NCBI GenBank assembly: GCA_963931865.1
Contig: OZ007508.1
Coordinates: 16,417,104 to 16,481,103 of the forward strand
Source of the DNA: Axinella damicornis
Lineage: Eukaryota; Porifera; Demospongiae; Axinellida; Axinellidae
Reading direction: 5' to 3'
Length of the DNA stretch: 64,000 nucleotides
Made by a program: the position numbers and the translations under genes. Below the pieces are notes generated by a model that worked only from the letters and a program-made list of their open reading frames with translations, ran no database searches and was not told the DNA's origin. Within the stretch, counting starts at the first letter, position 1, and each line of letters starts with the position of its first letter. Positions 11,965-24,427 of this stretch are shown here, piece after piece.

Positions 11965-13809
11965 GAGGCAAGAAATTCGGTTAGCTCTCACCTCTGCCTT
12001 GTCTGGTAGTAGCAGAACCTCTCTGTTTGTGTACAGGTAAGAGGTTGCGTAACACTCTTACAGCAGGCCCTTGAGGTCATGAGCAGGTAGATCACACATC
12101 CACATATTTGAACTGATGATTCAAGAATTCCTGAGTGATAATGATGACCACATGCATGTCTGGGGCTCTTTATTGGTCTCCAAAACAAACTGGGCTGTTT
12201 ACTACACTGTAAACAGGGACTATGCTCTGTCATCGGCCAGCTACCTTCAAAGCTTGCTGTAACATACCATGTTTACTGGATTAGACGCCGTGGCTACGTT
12301 TGCTTTCAGCCCCTGTGTGATGCTGCCATTATTTGTGGGCGGGTACTAATCGAGAGGGGTATTTGTAATTTTCATAAGTATTTTGCAACAAGTAGAAACA
12401 TAACATTGAGCAAATGTGAGCGAGAGTCCAAACGTGAGGAGCTTGCCTGGCCTTGCAATTGGCTGAATTGTGCTATGCTAAAACTGAAGAAATAAGAGCT
12501 CTGCATTGCTCTCCAGAAGTCGCTTGTGCAGGGGGCTTTCCTGACAATGTCCAATTTTACACTGCCACTGACAATGGAGGTAGCAGCTCCTGAGCTTGTT
12601 TTTTTTTGTCGTTGGCTGAATTTTGGTGAAGTGGGCATTGGGTCCCTTGATCCATGTTTCGCAGCCAAAATATGCACTAGATTGAGCCATTTTTGACCAG
12701 CACACTGAACTGACAAGGGCCTCTTCAGGGTGAGGTGTCTCTCTGAGTATAGTTATACTCTTGGTAGGGGAAAATTATGTCTTTGGAGGACATAGAGAGA
12801 TTCTAACTACACTGTTGTGGTCATGGTTTTATACTTACACAAACCGTATAATAATTGTTCAGAGACTGATCATCGCTGTAGAGTTTGAGTGCTTCCAGTC
12901 CTTCCTCAGTGTGGTGATTAATTGATTGTTATTGCCATGTAGGATGATTCTGAAGGTTAGTTGTTTACCATTGCAGCGACTAAGTACCGGAAGTATGGTT
13001 GTCACTTGATACAGTACGAATACTAGATGAATGGAGGACATTGTGGGCGAGCTTGAAGAGAGAATGAAGTTGCTAAGTGCCAGCAAGGTCACAATAGTTG
13101 TAGGACATCAATTTTGTGGCAATACATTGTTGGTACCATGGAGCGCTCTCCACCTCATTATGCGCTCCTGTTGGCACCAGTCTAACTGGTTCTGTACTCA
13201 CCTCTTCGTTCCTTCCTTCCTTCCTGGTTTCATTTTTGGTCTTTGGTTTTGTCTTCCGCACATTTGATAACCTTGTCAGCCTCGTTCCCATTAATGCATT
13301 CCTCCTGCCCACGAGTACTCAAGTATTAACACATTGTGCACCTTCAAGTACGAGCCCAAACTGCGTTATATTGCTTGTGCCAGATTTACAGCACCAGTAT
13401 ATGACGTCGGAAGTGTAATATGTAGTGTGGGACTCGCTCACGCTTGCCCAATAATGAGAACTGGAAGCTAAGTACTGGAGTAATGCCTCTTGCTATTCAG
13501 CCAGCATTGGATGATGGTACACAAGATGTGCACAGTGTAACCCATTCAGGGTATCATCCAGTCCGGGGGGGGGGGGGACATAGCACATCAAGAGAAAGCT
13601 GCCCAAATTCAGTGCTAGATAAGTATCTGCTCTAATATTTAGTCCTAGATGAAACCAGCATTCGATGTGCACATGCAGTTGTAGTTACACGATTCATCCT
13701 GTTATTCCTTCGGTACCTAGTCTCATTCGAAGCCACATTTCCGTGCGGTGGGTAAGGGGCTGACGATTAGTCTGTTCTGACCTCTTGTGAGCACGCTATC
13801 CATGAGTAC

Positions 13810-14265
13810 GCTGCCTTTCAGTCATTTTACCTCGTGATTTATAGCACCTGTACCTGTGCATCCGTGAACACGCTGCCTTTCCCTCACACTGAGGTGCAAG
13901 TCTACGTATGTTACATAAGAAATAACGTTGCATTCATTATTGCACGGTCATTTTACCAAGCTCATGTGATTTACAGTGCCCGTACACGTAGCATCTGTCT
14001 GCACGCTGCCTTTCCCTCACACTGAGATACAACTCTATGTTACGTAATAAGAGGTAACTTTGCATTCCTATTGCACGGTCATTATACCAAGCTCTTGTGA
14101 TTTACAGTGCCCGTACCAGCAGCACCCGTGAACACGCTGCCTTTCCTTCCTTCACAATGAGATGCAAATCTATGTTATATAATAAGAAGTAATGTTGCAT
14201 TCTCCATTGCACGGTCATTTTAGCAAGCTCTTGTGATTTTTAGCACCCGCGTACAAGTGCCCTTC
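13810..14265 (+). repeat. 130-136 bp tandem repeat, about 3.4 copies
   Basis: Units carry TTGCACGGTCATTTTACCAA, TGTGATTTACAGTGCCCGTA and ACGCTGCCTTTCCCTCACAC, and begin near 13817, 13946, 14077 and 14212. Confidence 0.85.
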
Positions 14266-14517
14266 ACGGGGTATTCGTTAACCAAATTGCCCGGGCAGTC
14301 CACACTGCTACTTCATCATCCGTCTGTGGACTGCACGAGTGTGCATGGGGACACCTGGTTGAATGGCTCAGCAAAGCAGTCATGCACGCACACCAGCTCT
14401 CTCACAGCATGCCTACCTGGGGTGTTGGTCATGGCAGGTCACGTGAAGTTATGACCACGCTGCTTTTGTGGTTCTCATGTTACTGAACCAAGACTAAGAG
14501 CAAAACGGTTGTGCAGT

Positions 14518-14745
14518 ATCTAGCGATGGAAACATCCATCCTGGCCTGCAACCCCGCCTGTCGTCGTCAAGCCCCTATACCCTGCCTCATTCAGCTCAAG
14601 AGTACAAACCAAAATATTGCGCTATGACAGTCGCAAGCAGGTGCTTACACAATGGCATCATGCGTGTATTACAGAAACGGAAATGAAAGGGCGTGGTCAA
14701 TGATTTGTACATGCACACTCAGAAGCATGATGTACTTGAATTCTG
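14518..14745 (+). repeat. dispersed repeat copy 1
   Basis: Shares an ordered series of blocks with 36430-36655: TATCTAGCG then GGAAACATC, CTATGAC, TCACACAATGG-like and GGTCAATGAT. The internal divergence suggests an old interspersed element of unknown class. Confidence 0.6.
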
Positions 14746-14774
14746 GTAATGTGGTTATAGTTGTGTTACTGCAG

Positions 14775-14965
14775 ATGAGGTTGATGATGAGGTCCACCAC
14801 TCTAGCCTCGATCCTTCTCAGGCTCTCTCCTATGCAACCAAAAATCACAGTAGAGGGGGCGGAGGCTGGAACATTTTGTCAGATGAGAAACGTTACAAGC
14901 AGAGAGAACCTAATTGCATGTGGGCGAACAGAACCTCACTGTACATCATGATCGTAATGGCCTAG
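14775..14965 (+). CDS. candidate terminal exon, gene unknown
   Basis: After the acceptor GTTACTGCAG an open frame reads EVDDEVHHSSLDPSQALSYA ... GWNILSDEKRYKQREPN and ends at TAG 14963. It lies immediately downstream of a dispersed repeat copy (14518-14745), so repeat-derived sequence is an alternative. An internal donor (CACA|GTAGAG) could end it earlier. Confidence 0.25.
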
Positions 14966-17900
14966 CACTGGTGCTCGAAGCCTTCATGTGTAATAATTTG
15001 ATCCTCGTGGATACCTTATGGCCCTTGTAAAAGAAGGGTTTGTGCAGAACTCCTGTGTAAGCATAATATTCACATCCGCAGTCAAAGGTTATGTTTTCAC
15101 AGTTAATTAGATCTCAAGAGCATCGAGCTCCTTATACTCAGAACTTGTTGATCCGATAGTACGTTTTACACGTTACACGCAGAGAGGGAGGGACCCAGTG
15201 GTATAAAAAACAGTATGATTATTAATCCATACATAACAATGTGTATTTACCCCAGAACCTCAGATTTGCTTTAGTGGTATAGTTGATCAACTGACATCAC
15301 TGTACTTACATAGCAGTACACAACTGGCAACAGTCAGCATTTCTGCATATGATCTTCCGTAGTTCAGTGCCAAGATTATAAGATACATTAGACCTCAAAG
15401 TCACCTTGATTTAGCCATATCCGTTTCATTCTGGTAATTGAAGCAATCCTGAATATGCATAGTGCACTGTCAGTGTACTTGGCATAAGGATGGAGCTATT
15501 AATTGGCATCCTTGCTTTACCACAAAAGAATGAATACAATACATGCACCATAACTTACCTATGATTCTCCTGTGTAGGAATTGTTAATTAATGTTGTGCA
15601 TACTGTGCCAAACGTGTGTTTGAATTTCAGTGCTGGAGTGTTGGGAGTATCAATGCACATATCTAACGTGCAAGCACTGCCAAGCAGACACATAGTGGAA
15701 CACTGGGAAATAGGTTTTAACTGTGAATTTATATAAATGGTGATTTGCCAATCAATTTGGTACTAAATGAGCCATAGAGATAGCTACTGCCCAAGGTCCA
15801 AATTCTTACTAGTAAAGGCAACCTGTTTGCCTCAAGTCGCTGCTTAACCAATAGTATGAGTGAATTGTGATGTAATCTGTGTATCTGCTTAAGTTAGTGC
15901 TTAGAGGAAGTAAACAGGATGTCTCAATGCGATCACTTCCTGTAAGGGATTTGCATTCTTGCTGCTGTCTTAGCTCCCTTATTTGGTCCCATTTGCTCAC
16001 CCTGTATAGTATTTAGCTCCCTTATTTGGTCCCATTTGCTCACCCTGTATAGTATTGCAATGTGAAACATCGGCTATTGCAGTTGTGTGACATGTGCAAC
16101 CTCTTCTTATTAGGGTCATACACTTCAATAGTGTGACATATCATATTGTGACAGGTGTTCAGACTATTTTCTGCCAAATACACTTTCTTAAGATAATGAT
16201 GCTCATCTGAGCTGTAGTATACACTGCCCTAGGTTCATATTTTAGCCACAGGAATTCTTACTACTGTGCTTGACCTCGTGTATGCCCAGGCCCCCTTCTT
16301 TTAGGTTAATATGCTCATGACCAACAACTTTCTATTCTGCACTTCCGTCAGTTAGGCAGTTATTCCCGACATGTATTGTTCGTTATTCTCAACAAATTAA
16401 ATGTAATGTACAATGAAATTATTATACCATGATGGGCCAACTTAGCTGCAGAGACAGCCTGGCCTCTGATCTAAAGGCTCCCAGTCAAATAGTGAGAAGG
16501 AGCCCTCTGGGAGGTTCGTCTTCCTCTGTCTGGCTATGTCAGCTGGCACTGTTTATATACTCAATTGAGTAGAGACACAATTTCATTACTGGCTTGTGTC
16601 GATGACTGCCTCAGTCAGATTTGAACTTGTAGCAAAAAGCTCTCATACGTTACGTGAAGTACAGCTAGCCCTGGTGGTAGCCATTTAATAACACATGGTA
16701 AACGCCAGTAATTATATATACCCAATTCTGGAATAGCCAATTATTGTTCTGGCATATAAAGTGGCTGAACCTCTGAAGCTGGAATGAAGTATGGTTTCAG
16801 TGGGAATGTTACTGCAGTCCTTTGATCTCCAGTACTAGGTGGGTAGTCTTCAGAGAGTGGTTGAAAGTGACATATAAGGTGGTAGGAGGGAATCGGCTGA
16901 TGGTTGTCTTTGAAGTCTTAATTGATCAAAGAATCTGAAAATGCGACTTGCCCCCAAAACAATGATTGGTATCTGTCTTTGAGTCTTTGAAGTCCTGCAA
17001 TAATCATTTTATGATGTTGAAATTGCTGCTGTTTTGTACCCACAATTACATGTAACAGGCCCCTTTGGTGTTTATTTTTGAGAAGATGCTTTATACCATC
17101 TTGGTACCAATTAAGCTTGACCACTTAGGAAAGGAGTCTGACTACACCATCGTGATTGCCATTGGGCACTGACTCAAACATTTAAAGATCGCACCGATAC
17201 TCATCTTGGTTGCGCCACTTCTGCCTTCCCTTGCGTCTCCATAGCTAACTTAGCTCTCAAAGGGCCCACAAAGATTCTGGCTGCACTGCCGTGACTATGT
17301 TATGTTGTGCACCGACACTTCCGATAATTGTGCTGAAACTCACCTTTGTGGTATAAGTGCATGGATTCTATCTTCCCATTGGTGATCACTGCTCACTTCA
17401 AATAAATGATCATTGTCAGAATGTGAACACATGAATGTGTGCGTTAATAGAAGCAAATAGCAGCCTACAGGCAGTAGAGAGATGAGTCTGCCCTAGCAGT
17501 CACACTGGCCTACTAGGAGTGCAGTTGCCACTTGATGTATGAAAACAAACTGCTCTGCCTACAATTTATCAGGATCTGCGTTTGAAACCTTGTACACACA
17601 GTTGTTCCAGCCTCTTCCGCACATTTATTGCAGCTTTGTCTGCACAACCACTATCCAGTGCTGTCACACAAATCAAAATTGGATTATGGGATGAAAGGTC
17701 ACCACTGGAACCAGCAAAAATCTAAGGCAACCATCTCAAGCCATACATGTACGAGTATGCCTGCTGCACCCATGTAGTACTGTACACATGTAGTACATAT
17801 GCACCAATTCGTATTTACTATTCAGAATCTGTAGGAGTAAATGTAGAAACGGCTGTTGCCATGGAGCTGGGCTGTTGCCATGGAGCTATATGACATGCTG

Positions 17901-18640
17901 ACATGACCACTTGGTCTCCATGAGTCTCTCTTAGAGCTGAGTAAGGTTCTTCCTTCTCTCCTCCCTGTCTGCACTGCAACTTCCACATAATGTATAGCCA
18001 TTAACACCATTTAAGATGTTCTCTCTCAGCATGCTGGTATGAACCTGGCCTGCGTTGTTGTCATAATTGCGTATGAGTTCGTTTTGTACCTCTTGGGGAC
18101 ATAGTCTTGTTTATTTACTGTTTTGATCACAGTTCTGATGCAGGCCTTTAAACTATATACGTATTATCAAACCTATTTTGTTGTTGTGAACCTGAGCACA
18201 TAAACGAGTTCGCTGTCTAATTTGTATCTGCCATGTGTACGTACGTATGTCAGGCCATAAGTCACTTTCAGCTCTTATTCTGCGTGGTTTCAAATCATGG
18301 GTTGATCTAAACAATTTACTAGACTACGATAATAATTGCATTCTTGCCATATTTGATTACAATATAATGCTAATTAGGTAGATTCCAATCTAATCCATGA
18401 CTGTCTCTTCCTCTAGAAGTTAGATTAGTATTGGTTATGCAAGTTTGTGCGCAGTGAAACCTATATATGTTGTGGAAGATGCCATTGAGGGCTTTAGGAG
18501 TGTTGCTGCCTGGACTGTGGTCGGATGCCATAGTATGCTTGGCTCCACGACAGTATGCACCAGTTGACCCACAACAGTGTGCACTTAGGCTATTACTTTC
18601 GTCTTTATTGGATTACCTATTGGACATCAGGAGATCTTTT
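14966..18640. other. no supported gene
   Basis: Contains the 42-bp duplication at 15971 and a short doublet GCTGTTGCCATGGAG at 17860-17890. A 68-codon minus-strand frame (16918-17124) is polar but has no splice support. Confidence 0.45.
15971..16054 (+). repeat. 42-bp direct duplication
   Basis: Two identical adjacent copies of AGCTCCCTTATTTGGTCCCA + TTTGCTCACCCTGTATAGTATT. Confidence 0.92.
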
Positions 18641-18832
18641 CTCTAGGGCATGTGCTGGCTCTTTGTTGAAGTGGAGAAAACAAGACACTTGAATTCAGAG
18701 GCTTCCCTCTGGAATGTTGATACAATTAGTGGACACTGTTATGTGTGCTGCACAACTGATGAGCTACCTGTGGATTCTCTGTGCTACATTGGCTTCAGGG
18801 TCCAAGTGCTTTACTCTCCTGTTTTTGGCTAG

Positions 18833-18969
18833 TTTCCAAAGTGGACAGGGATTTCATCCTCCTGGTTCAAAACAACGAGGTGGAAGAGAAAGTAATGCCT
18901 ATCCCTGTGTACACATCTACGTCACTTTCCGTTAAAGTTGGCATTAACATTGGTTTCGCGAACTTGTAG
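18833..18969 (+). CDS. candidate exon, gene unknown
   Basis: After CTGTTTTTGGCTAG the frame SKVDRDFILLVQNNEVEEKV then MPIPVYTSTSLSVKV shows alternating hydrophobic and charged residues typical of coding DNA. Both antisense frames checked across it carry stops. A neighbouring open stretch (18650-18832) begins after another acceptor (TTTTCTCTAG). No donor is convincing. Confidence 0.28.
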
Positions 18970-20167
18970 TTTTCCAGAATTGCAATCTCATAGTAGGAAA
19001 ACTATAATTGAGATAGTGTGTTACGCTGATAAATTACGCGGAGAATTGGATAACAAGAACCCCAACTGCATTGACCGATCATTGCATCAATTCTGTACAC
19101 TAATTGGCTCACGCAGTTGATGCCCTGCATGGTAACAGGATATTGCAAGATTACTGAAAACCTCTGGAAACTATACTCCCTTGTGCCCCTCAGGGTGCCG
19201 CACGTGAAATTTGATATTCAGGAGTTTTCTTTTTCGAGTCGATTTCTAGTCTCGTGTTGCCTTACCCAACAGTAGGAAACATACCAGGCTTTTTTCATAC
19301 TGCAAGCAATGAAAAGCTGGACGGGGCCTGGGAACGAGGCTACATTTCCCTGTGCACGGTATGTCCTGTTTTACAATAAGCAATTTTCCAGGTATGCTGT
19401 AAGCAAGCAATTAGTGCTTGGGAGAAGAGATGGCGACTGTGTTCAACCCAATCGGGACGAAGTGCGATGGGTCTGAGCTAGTAAGGCTCATATGTCCTGT
19501 ACACGTGGGTTTTTACCTGAGAGGAACACGTCGTGAAGCCATTTCCATTATTTACTGGTTAATTTGAGTTAGCTATCTCTCAACCATTTTTCCCAAAGAT
19601 TTTACTGTGCTAGGGTATTCAACAAACATGTGATTACTGCTTTCAAGTGGCATGGCTATATATTATGTGTCTGCATATCTTTTGTCCTGATGACGACTAC
19701 AGCATTTAGTCAGAATGTCAGCAATTGTTTTTCTGAGTTCACTCTCACCATTCCGATGCCACACTCGGCATTACAGTATGTATATGCATTGCAGCATTGA
19801 GTACTGTTATTGCTTTCTAGTGTCCATCCATGCATGCATCTGTCTGTCTGTAATGGAATGGGACAGCACTGTACCATGTACGTAACACCTGCTGTTGCAT
19901 TTATCGCACTCTTACTCACCGTACATTAGATCAGGTACACCATGCAATCTCGCCTGACTGCACCAAGTTAACTGCAGCTGTTTGTAAGGGCCATAGGCGC
20001 ATTACATGTGCTGTGAAAACTCTCAGGGTGACAGCACATGGCAGGAGGTGTTTAGTCGGTACCGAGTAAGTCATTTTTGGCATATTTAGAGTTAGAATAC
20101 GGCCTCCTCTACCAGGGACAAGGCCTATTTTTCTGCTAGGATGGGTTGACCGTACCTGTGCATCTCA

Positions 20168-20314
20168 ATTTTCAGTTTGCGTGGGTTGTTGTGCTCCAAA
20201 TTGCACAATGCCATGCATTAACAAGTGGGTGTGGTTAGAGTCGTGAATGTCCTCAAGATGGCTGACTGTAGCAGTTGTGCAATTTGGAGCACAAGAACCC
20301 ATGCAAGCTGAAAT
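20168..20314. mobile_element. 147-bp fold-back element
   Basis: Arms of about 40 bp: ATTTTCAGTTTGCGTGGGTT ... TGTGCTCCAAATTGCACAA, mirrored as TTGTGCAATTTGGAGCACA ... GCTGAAAT. Unclassified short inverted-repeat element. Confidence 0.7.
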
Positions 20315-21129
20315 CAGGATACACTATAAAGATCCGGCCACGGTGCTGGAAATGACTTCTATTGCGGCCGGGAAGTAGACAACACTCAGGAAGGTTGTGT
20401 GTTCAGCCATGACTGAAATAGAAGTTTAGTCACACTTATGCTGGCACTATTAGGAAAGGCCAGGCTAAAGTGGTAAGGCTTCCTGTTGCTTGGCAATTGG
20501 CAATCTAATATTGCTGAAGATATATTATACTGTGAACATTATGCTAATTTATCTACAGTAGTACTGTACTGTACACAGTTTTTATAGGAACAAATGTATT
20601 GTGCTATTGTGTAACTGATACCTTAAAGTACACAGGTGCAATAATTGTCTGGTCCAATGGGAAGGTGGGTGGATGATCTAAGAGGTACCCTCTACTAAGG
20701 CATTCCAGTAGGGAGGTGTTCCTTGTAAGCAAGAAACCTTAAAAGTGTAAGACCAATTTCCTTGGACCTTTCCTTGGTTCAAACTGTAAGACCAATGTAA
20801 AGTGCTGCTTTGAGTTAGCTATCTCTCAACCAGTGTTCACTAAAAACTAATGTTTCTGATTACATGTGAAAGACCTAATAGACTCGGAGATCTAAGATCC
20901 GTTGTAGCTACAAGGAAAGGAATCATGTTTGTACCGATATATTGTACCCATATATCTTTGGTGTACATTAGTGGATATTATATGGGCACAAGTTGCAATA
21001 ACCTACTCTTACATTACAATATAGACTTCCTTTAGGATTGTATAAATGTACCTACCTTTGTACCACCTTACCAGCATATTATGCAATTTGCGTATCCTCT
21101 CATGGTTGTTGTGAAGTTGTCCGTGCACT

Positions 21130-21487
21130 ATGGAATTGGAAGGAAGTTCTCTTGAACATTTTTTTCGATGTTTAGACTGGGTCCGGGCTATGGCTTCACC
21201 TGAGCTCAACAACACTGAAACCAAATTTCTCTGTGGTGCTGGTACCTTATGCCTGAGCCCTGCATCTGTCCGCAAGGCAAAGAATAACAAGCAACATCTG
21301 TGAAGCAACCCTGAGCGAAGTTCAGGCAGAAAATGAAGTGCCTAAAGACACAAGAGAGCGACATCTATTGGTTATCGCAGTTAAAATATCTTCCGAATTT
21401 TGCTGTAGATTTTTCATTCTTCTGCGTGGGAGTGATATTTCTGAATCAGAACAGCCCTTTTCCAAACACTGCATGCCCACAATCTGA
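21130..21487 (+). CDS. two overlapping coding-like frames, possibly one frameshifted gene segment
   Basis: From ATG 21130 a 57-codon frame reads MELEGSSLEHFFRCLDWVRA ... ELNNTETKFLCGAG and stops at 21301. A second frame, open 21257-21487, reads ITSNICEATLSEVQAENEVP ... RERHLLVIAVKISSEF. They overlap by about 45 bases; a one-base discrepancy near 21275, or a missed intron, would turn the two into one continuous reading. The antisense frame over 21009-21308 is also open, so even the strand is uncertain. Confidence 0.25.
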
Positions 21488-22034
21488 TCAGTTTGTTAGT
21501 AGAAATGCCAATCTCAAGGCTACCATCTGGATACAACAATATGTATATATATAAACTCTGTCGATCGGTGCATGATGTAAGTATTTTCTCATACTATGAT
21601 TTGTATACTGTACTGTACTAAGTCTTGCATTAACGTTGTACTATTATAAAACGTTGCACTATTAAACTGAAACGTGTGAACCCATGGCCAGATTTTATAT
21701 ATTATACCTGGAAAGGAACTTTGAGCTTTGAGCCACTCCATTGTCCTGATATCCTTGTATAGAAAGTCACATCCTGTATTATACCTTTATAGTTATGATC
21801 CTGTACTATATATCACAGGCTGGCAGGTCAAGCCAGCTGCAGAATAATCCACTTGTCCTGTGTGTGTGTAGAATGAGTACACTCCCTAGCGATAGCAAGT
21901 AGCAGACAGTATAAATAGGTAGTGGGTGTAGTTTGTTATTCATTAGTACTTTAGCCCCACAGTGGTATTAGTATAATATTATGATCTCTGTTATGAATAA
22001 CTTTTGTATAATACTGCTTATTGTTTTGTTACAG

Positions 22035-22540
22035 AGACCCAGGAGGTACAACATGACGACAATCAGGACCACCTCGCTCCAGAAGATTGCATTCCAGCCC
22101 TCAATGACATCCTGGCAGCTAGTTTTGCACATGTAAGACCAATGATTTATGTCTTTGTTTACAGTGTTGTCATGCACCCACTATGACTTTGCTTGCAGCC
22201 CCACGAGGACCATCTCGGTCATATGCTAGCAAGAAATGACAGAGAACATGGCACAGACCACCGATTTGAACCAGTTAATGTTCGCAAGAACCTGTTGCAG
22301 CACAGGCATGCGCGCAGGCGATCCCAAGCTCAGAGGCAAAGACGCCGGGCTGCCCGTGTAAGGGGGGAACCCCCCTCCGTATCCACCCCTAAAGGAATTG
22401 AGGAACAATCCCAAGGAATTGAGGAAGAACCCGTGGAAAGGAACACAGAAAGGATATATCTTCAAGAAGTGGGGCAGTTTGATAGACTTCGTAATCTTTC
22501 TAAACGTGTTCTACTAGAATCAGTTGAAACTGATGTGTAA
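22035..22540 (+). CDS. unidentified gene, last two coding exons
   Basis: Exon 22035-22132 (acceptor TTGTTACAG, donor CAT|GTAAGA) and terminal exon 22199-22540 (acceptor GCTTGCAG, stop TAA) join in frame. The peptide is charged and low in hydrophobics: ALNDILAASFAH, then PHEDHLGHMLARNDREHGTD, then an Arg/Gln-rich block HARRRSQAQRQRRRAARVRG that could be a nuclear localisation signal, then a Glu-rich tail ending ESVETDV. AATAAA at 22906-22911 fits its poly(A) signal. I do not recognise the family. Upstream exons probably lie within 7.8-22 kb (see the coding-like exons listed). Confidence 0.5.
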
Positions 22541-22955
22541 TTACAAAACTGATTCCTAGTTGTGAACGTTTACCATCAATTATTCTTGTGTGTTTTGGAA
22601 TACCCATTTGTAATCATTTCGTATTTCCCTTTTATTAACAAGATAGTAGATTCAAAAATGATAGTTGTTGTGCTTGCTAGTCCAGCAGCAATACACAGGG
22701 GTCATAATGGCAAATGGTTCCTAATAAGTGGTAAAAAGGACACAAGTGCTACTGTTTGGGCATCAAATGACAGACAAGAATTACCAACACAAGCTTGATA
22801 CCAGATCGAGGATACAAAATGAATGAACAGCTAGTGTGCAAGACTGTTCAGATGTGAAATTGATTTCTGCCTATACAAAAAGTAATGCACATTGTGGAGT
22901 GACTGAATAAAGTGATAGACAGCAGTGACTGAACTGATATGTGATAAATTGTGTT
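22541..22955. other. convergent 3' UTR overlap between the unidentified plus-strand gene and the bHLH gene
   Basis: The plus-strand signal AATAAA is at 22906-22911. The first good minus-strand signal after the bHLH stop (22956) is AATAAA at 22636-22631 (TTTATT on the plus strand). If both are used, the two mRNAs overlap antisense for about 270 bases. Confidence 0.4.
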
Positions 22956-24379
22956 TTACTGTCCGTAGAGGCAGCTATGCAGTGGTACACTACCAGTTCT
23001 TTGCCAGACAGGAGGTGATACACTATCTATTGGGGGTGCTGGTCCCGTGGGAGGAGACATATACTGTACTGTTGCTAAAGGCGAACAGCTTGGCCGTAGA
23101 ATGTGTCTGTTGGGATATGCCGGACCATTGTTGATGCTTGCTTGTGCCATGTGGAGTGCAACTACTGAGTCACTTGTTGTCCTGCTGAACGCTGGAGGTC
23201 TGACAGCAATTCCAGGTGGACAACTTTGTGACAAGCCTTGGAGTGGAGGAGAGAGCTCAGCTTCTGATGCACTGTAGTCAGAACTTGCACAATCCTGCAT
23301 AGGAGATGACAACCAATATGAGTACTATGGTCAACGGAAAGTAGAATGTTACAGAACACAGGTGTTATAGCCAATTGCTAAGTAGACAAAACACCACTTG
23401 AACTCAACATTTTGCCCTTCGGCTATGTAAACATACTTGCACAAGTAGACGTTCTTCACGATTTTTAAGTACGGCAACCAAGATTATGGTACTGCATGCA
23501 CCGTATATATGTAGGTTTCATTTACCATGCGCTGACGAGGCTTACCGATGCTGATGCGACGAGAGAAGACTGCACCCGATAATGTTGGTAGTTGCAGTAG
23601 TCTCCGTACTCGCCGTACTCGTTTTTCACCTGCACTCCTGGGTACGATGATGGGAGGCTGAAGGCTGAGCCATGCATATATCCTTCGTGGAGCTGATGAA
23701 ACAGCTGCACGTCGTCGCCGTGCACAACTGCAGGGTTCCTTAGCAGTGAGTTCAAGTCCGAGATGTAGGAACAAGCTAATCTCAACGTGTCGATCTTGGA
23801 AAGTTTTCTATTGGACGGGTACGTAGGTACCAGTTCCCGAAGTTGATCGAATGCACCGTTAACTGTGTGCATGCGTTTTCTCTCGCGGCTGTTTGCAGCT
23901 ACTCTCTTCAGTTTTCTCTGTTCGTGAGTTAGGTTGTCTCCCTCTGACCCATCGCTTTCGTCCGAACTCGTAGATGCACTGCCTACAGGACTTCTGCTCT
24001 CATATGGCGAGTGTCTATGTTGTCGGGCTTTGCAGGGTCGCCTCTGGCGCAAGGAACCTTGTTTACTGGGTGATTCCTCCGGATCCCTAGTCACTCCTGT
24101 CGTGGATACCTCTGGCGGAGAAGAATCGCCTCGAGATTGGATAGACGACGCTGGAGAATGGGCCATTGTGTTATCGCAGAAGTGAGGTACTTGGAGGTAG
24201 TTGTTTTGCAAGTGATCTCTGCAGGTATCTTCACAGCACGTACGAATATAGCCTAAAGAAACCCCGGAAGTGTTCCTTACGATGTAATTGCCGAGGTATC
24301 CAATTGGGAGTACAAACAACGTGCTAGATACAGCCTTCGCAATGTACGAGACGGGCGGCTGGCTACCTTGGGGTTGCAA
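22956..24379 (-). CDS. group A bHLH transcription factor (Atonal/Twist superfamily), two coding exons
   Basis: Exon 1 (24379-23546) and exon 2 (23294-22956) join in phase 0 through TCG|GTAAGC and TATGCAG|GAT, giving about 390 residues if the first ATG is used. The bHLH (about residues 155-213) reads [20 protein letters not shown] ... [20 protein letters not shown] ... [14 protein letters not shown], with the N-x-R-E-R DNA-contact block and the KLSK-I-x-TLRLA second helix of group A proteins that bind CANNTG E-boxes as dimers. An acidic serine run ([15 protein letters not shown]) precedes it. The exon 2 tail is Ser/Pro-rich. The ATG at 24166 ([15 protein letters not shown]) has the better context and is a credible alternative start. 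The subfamily (Atonal, NSCL, Ptf1, Twist) cannot be fixed by eye. Confidence 0.88.
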
Positions 24380-24409
24380 GTTTTAAACTTCGCAATGTTT
24401 GAGTGGTCA

Positions 24410-24427
24410 CACGTGTCAAGCTTTATA
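24410..24427 (-). promoter_or_regulatory. TATA box and E-box of the bHLH gene
   Basis: On the minus strand TATAAAG lies at 24427-24421, about 42 nt upstream of the first in-frame ATG of the bHLH gene. A canonical E-box CACGTG occupies 24410-24415, between the TATA box and the expected start site near 24395. The E-box position would allow autoregulation or regulation by other bHLH factors; this is inference. Confidence 0.5.
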
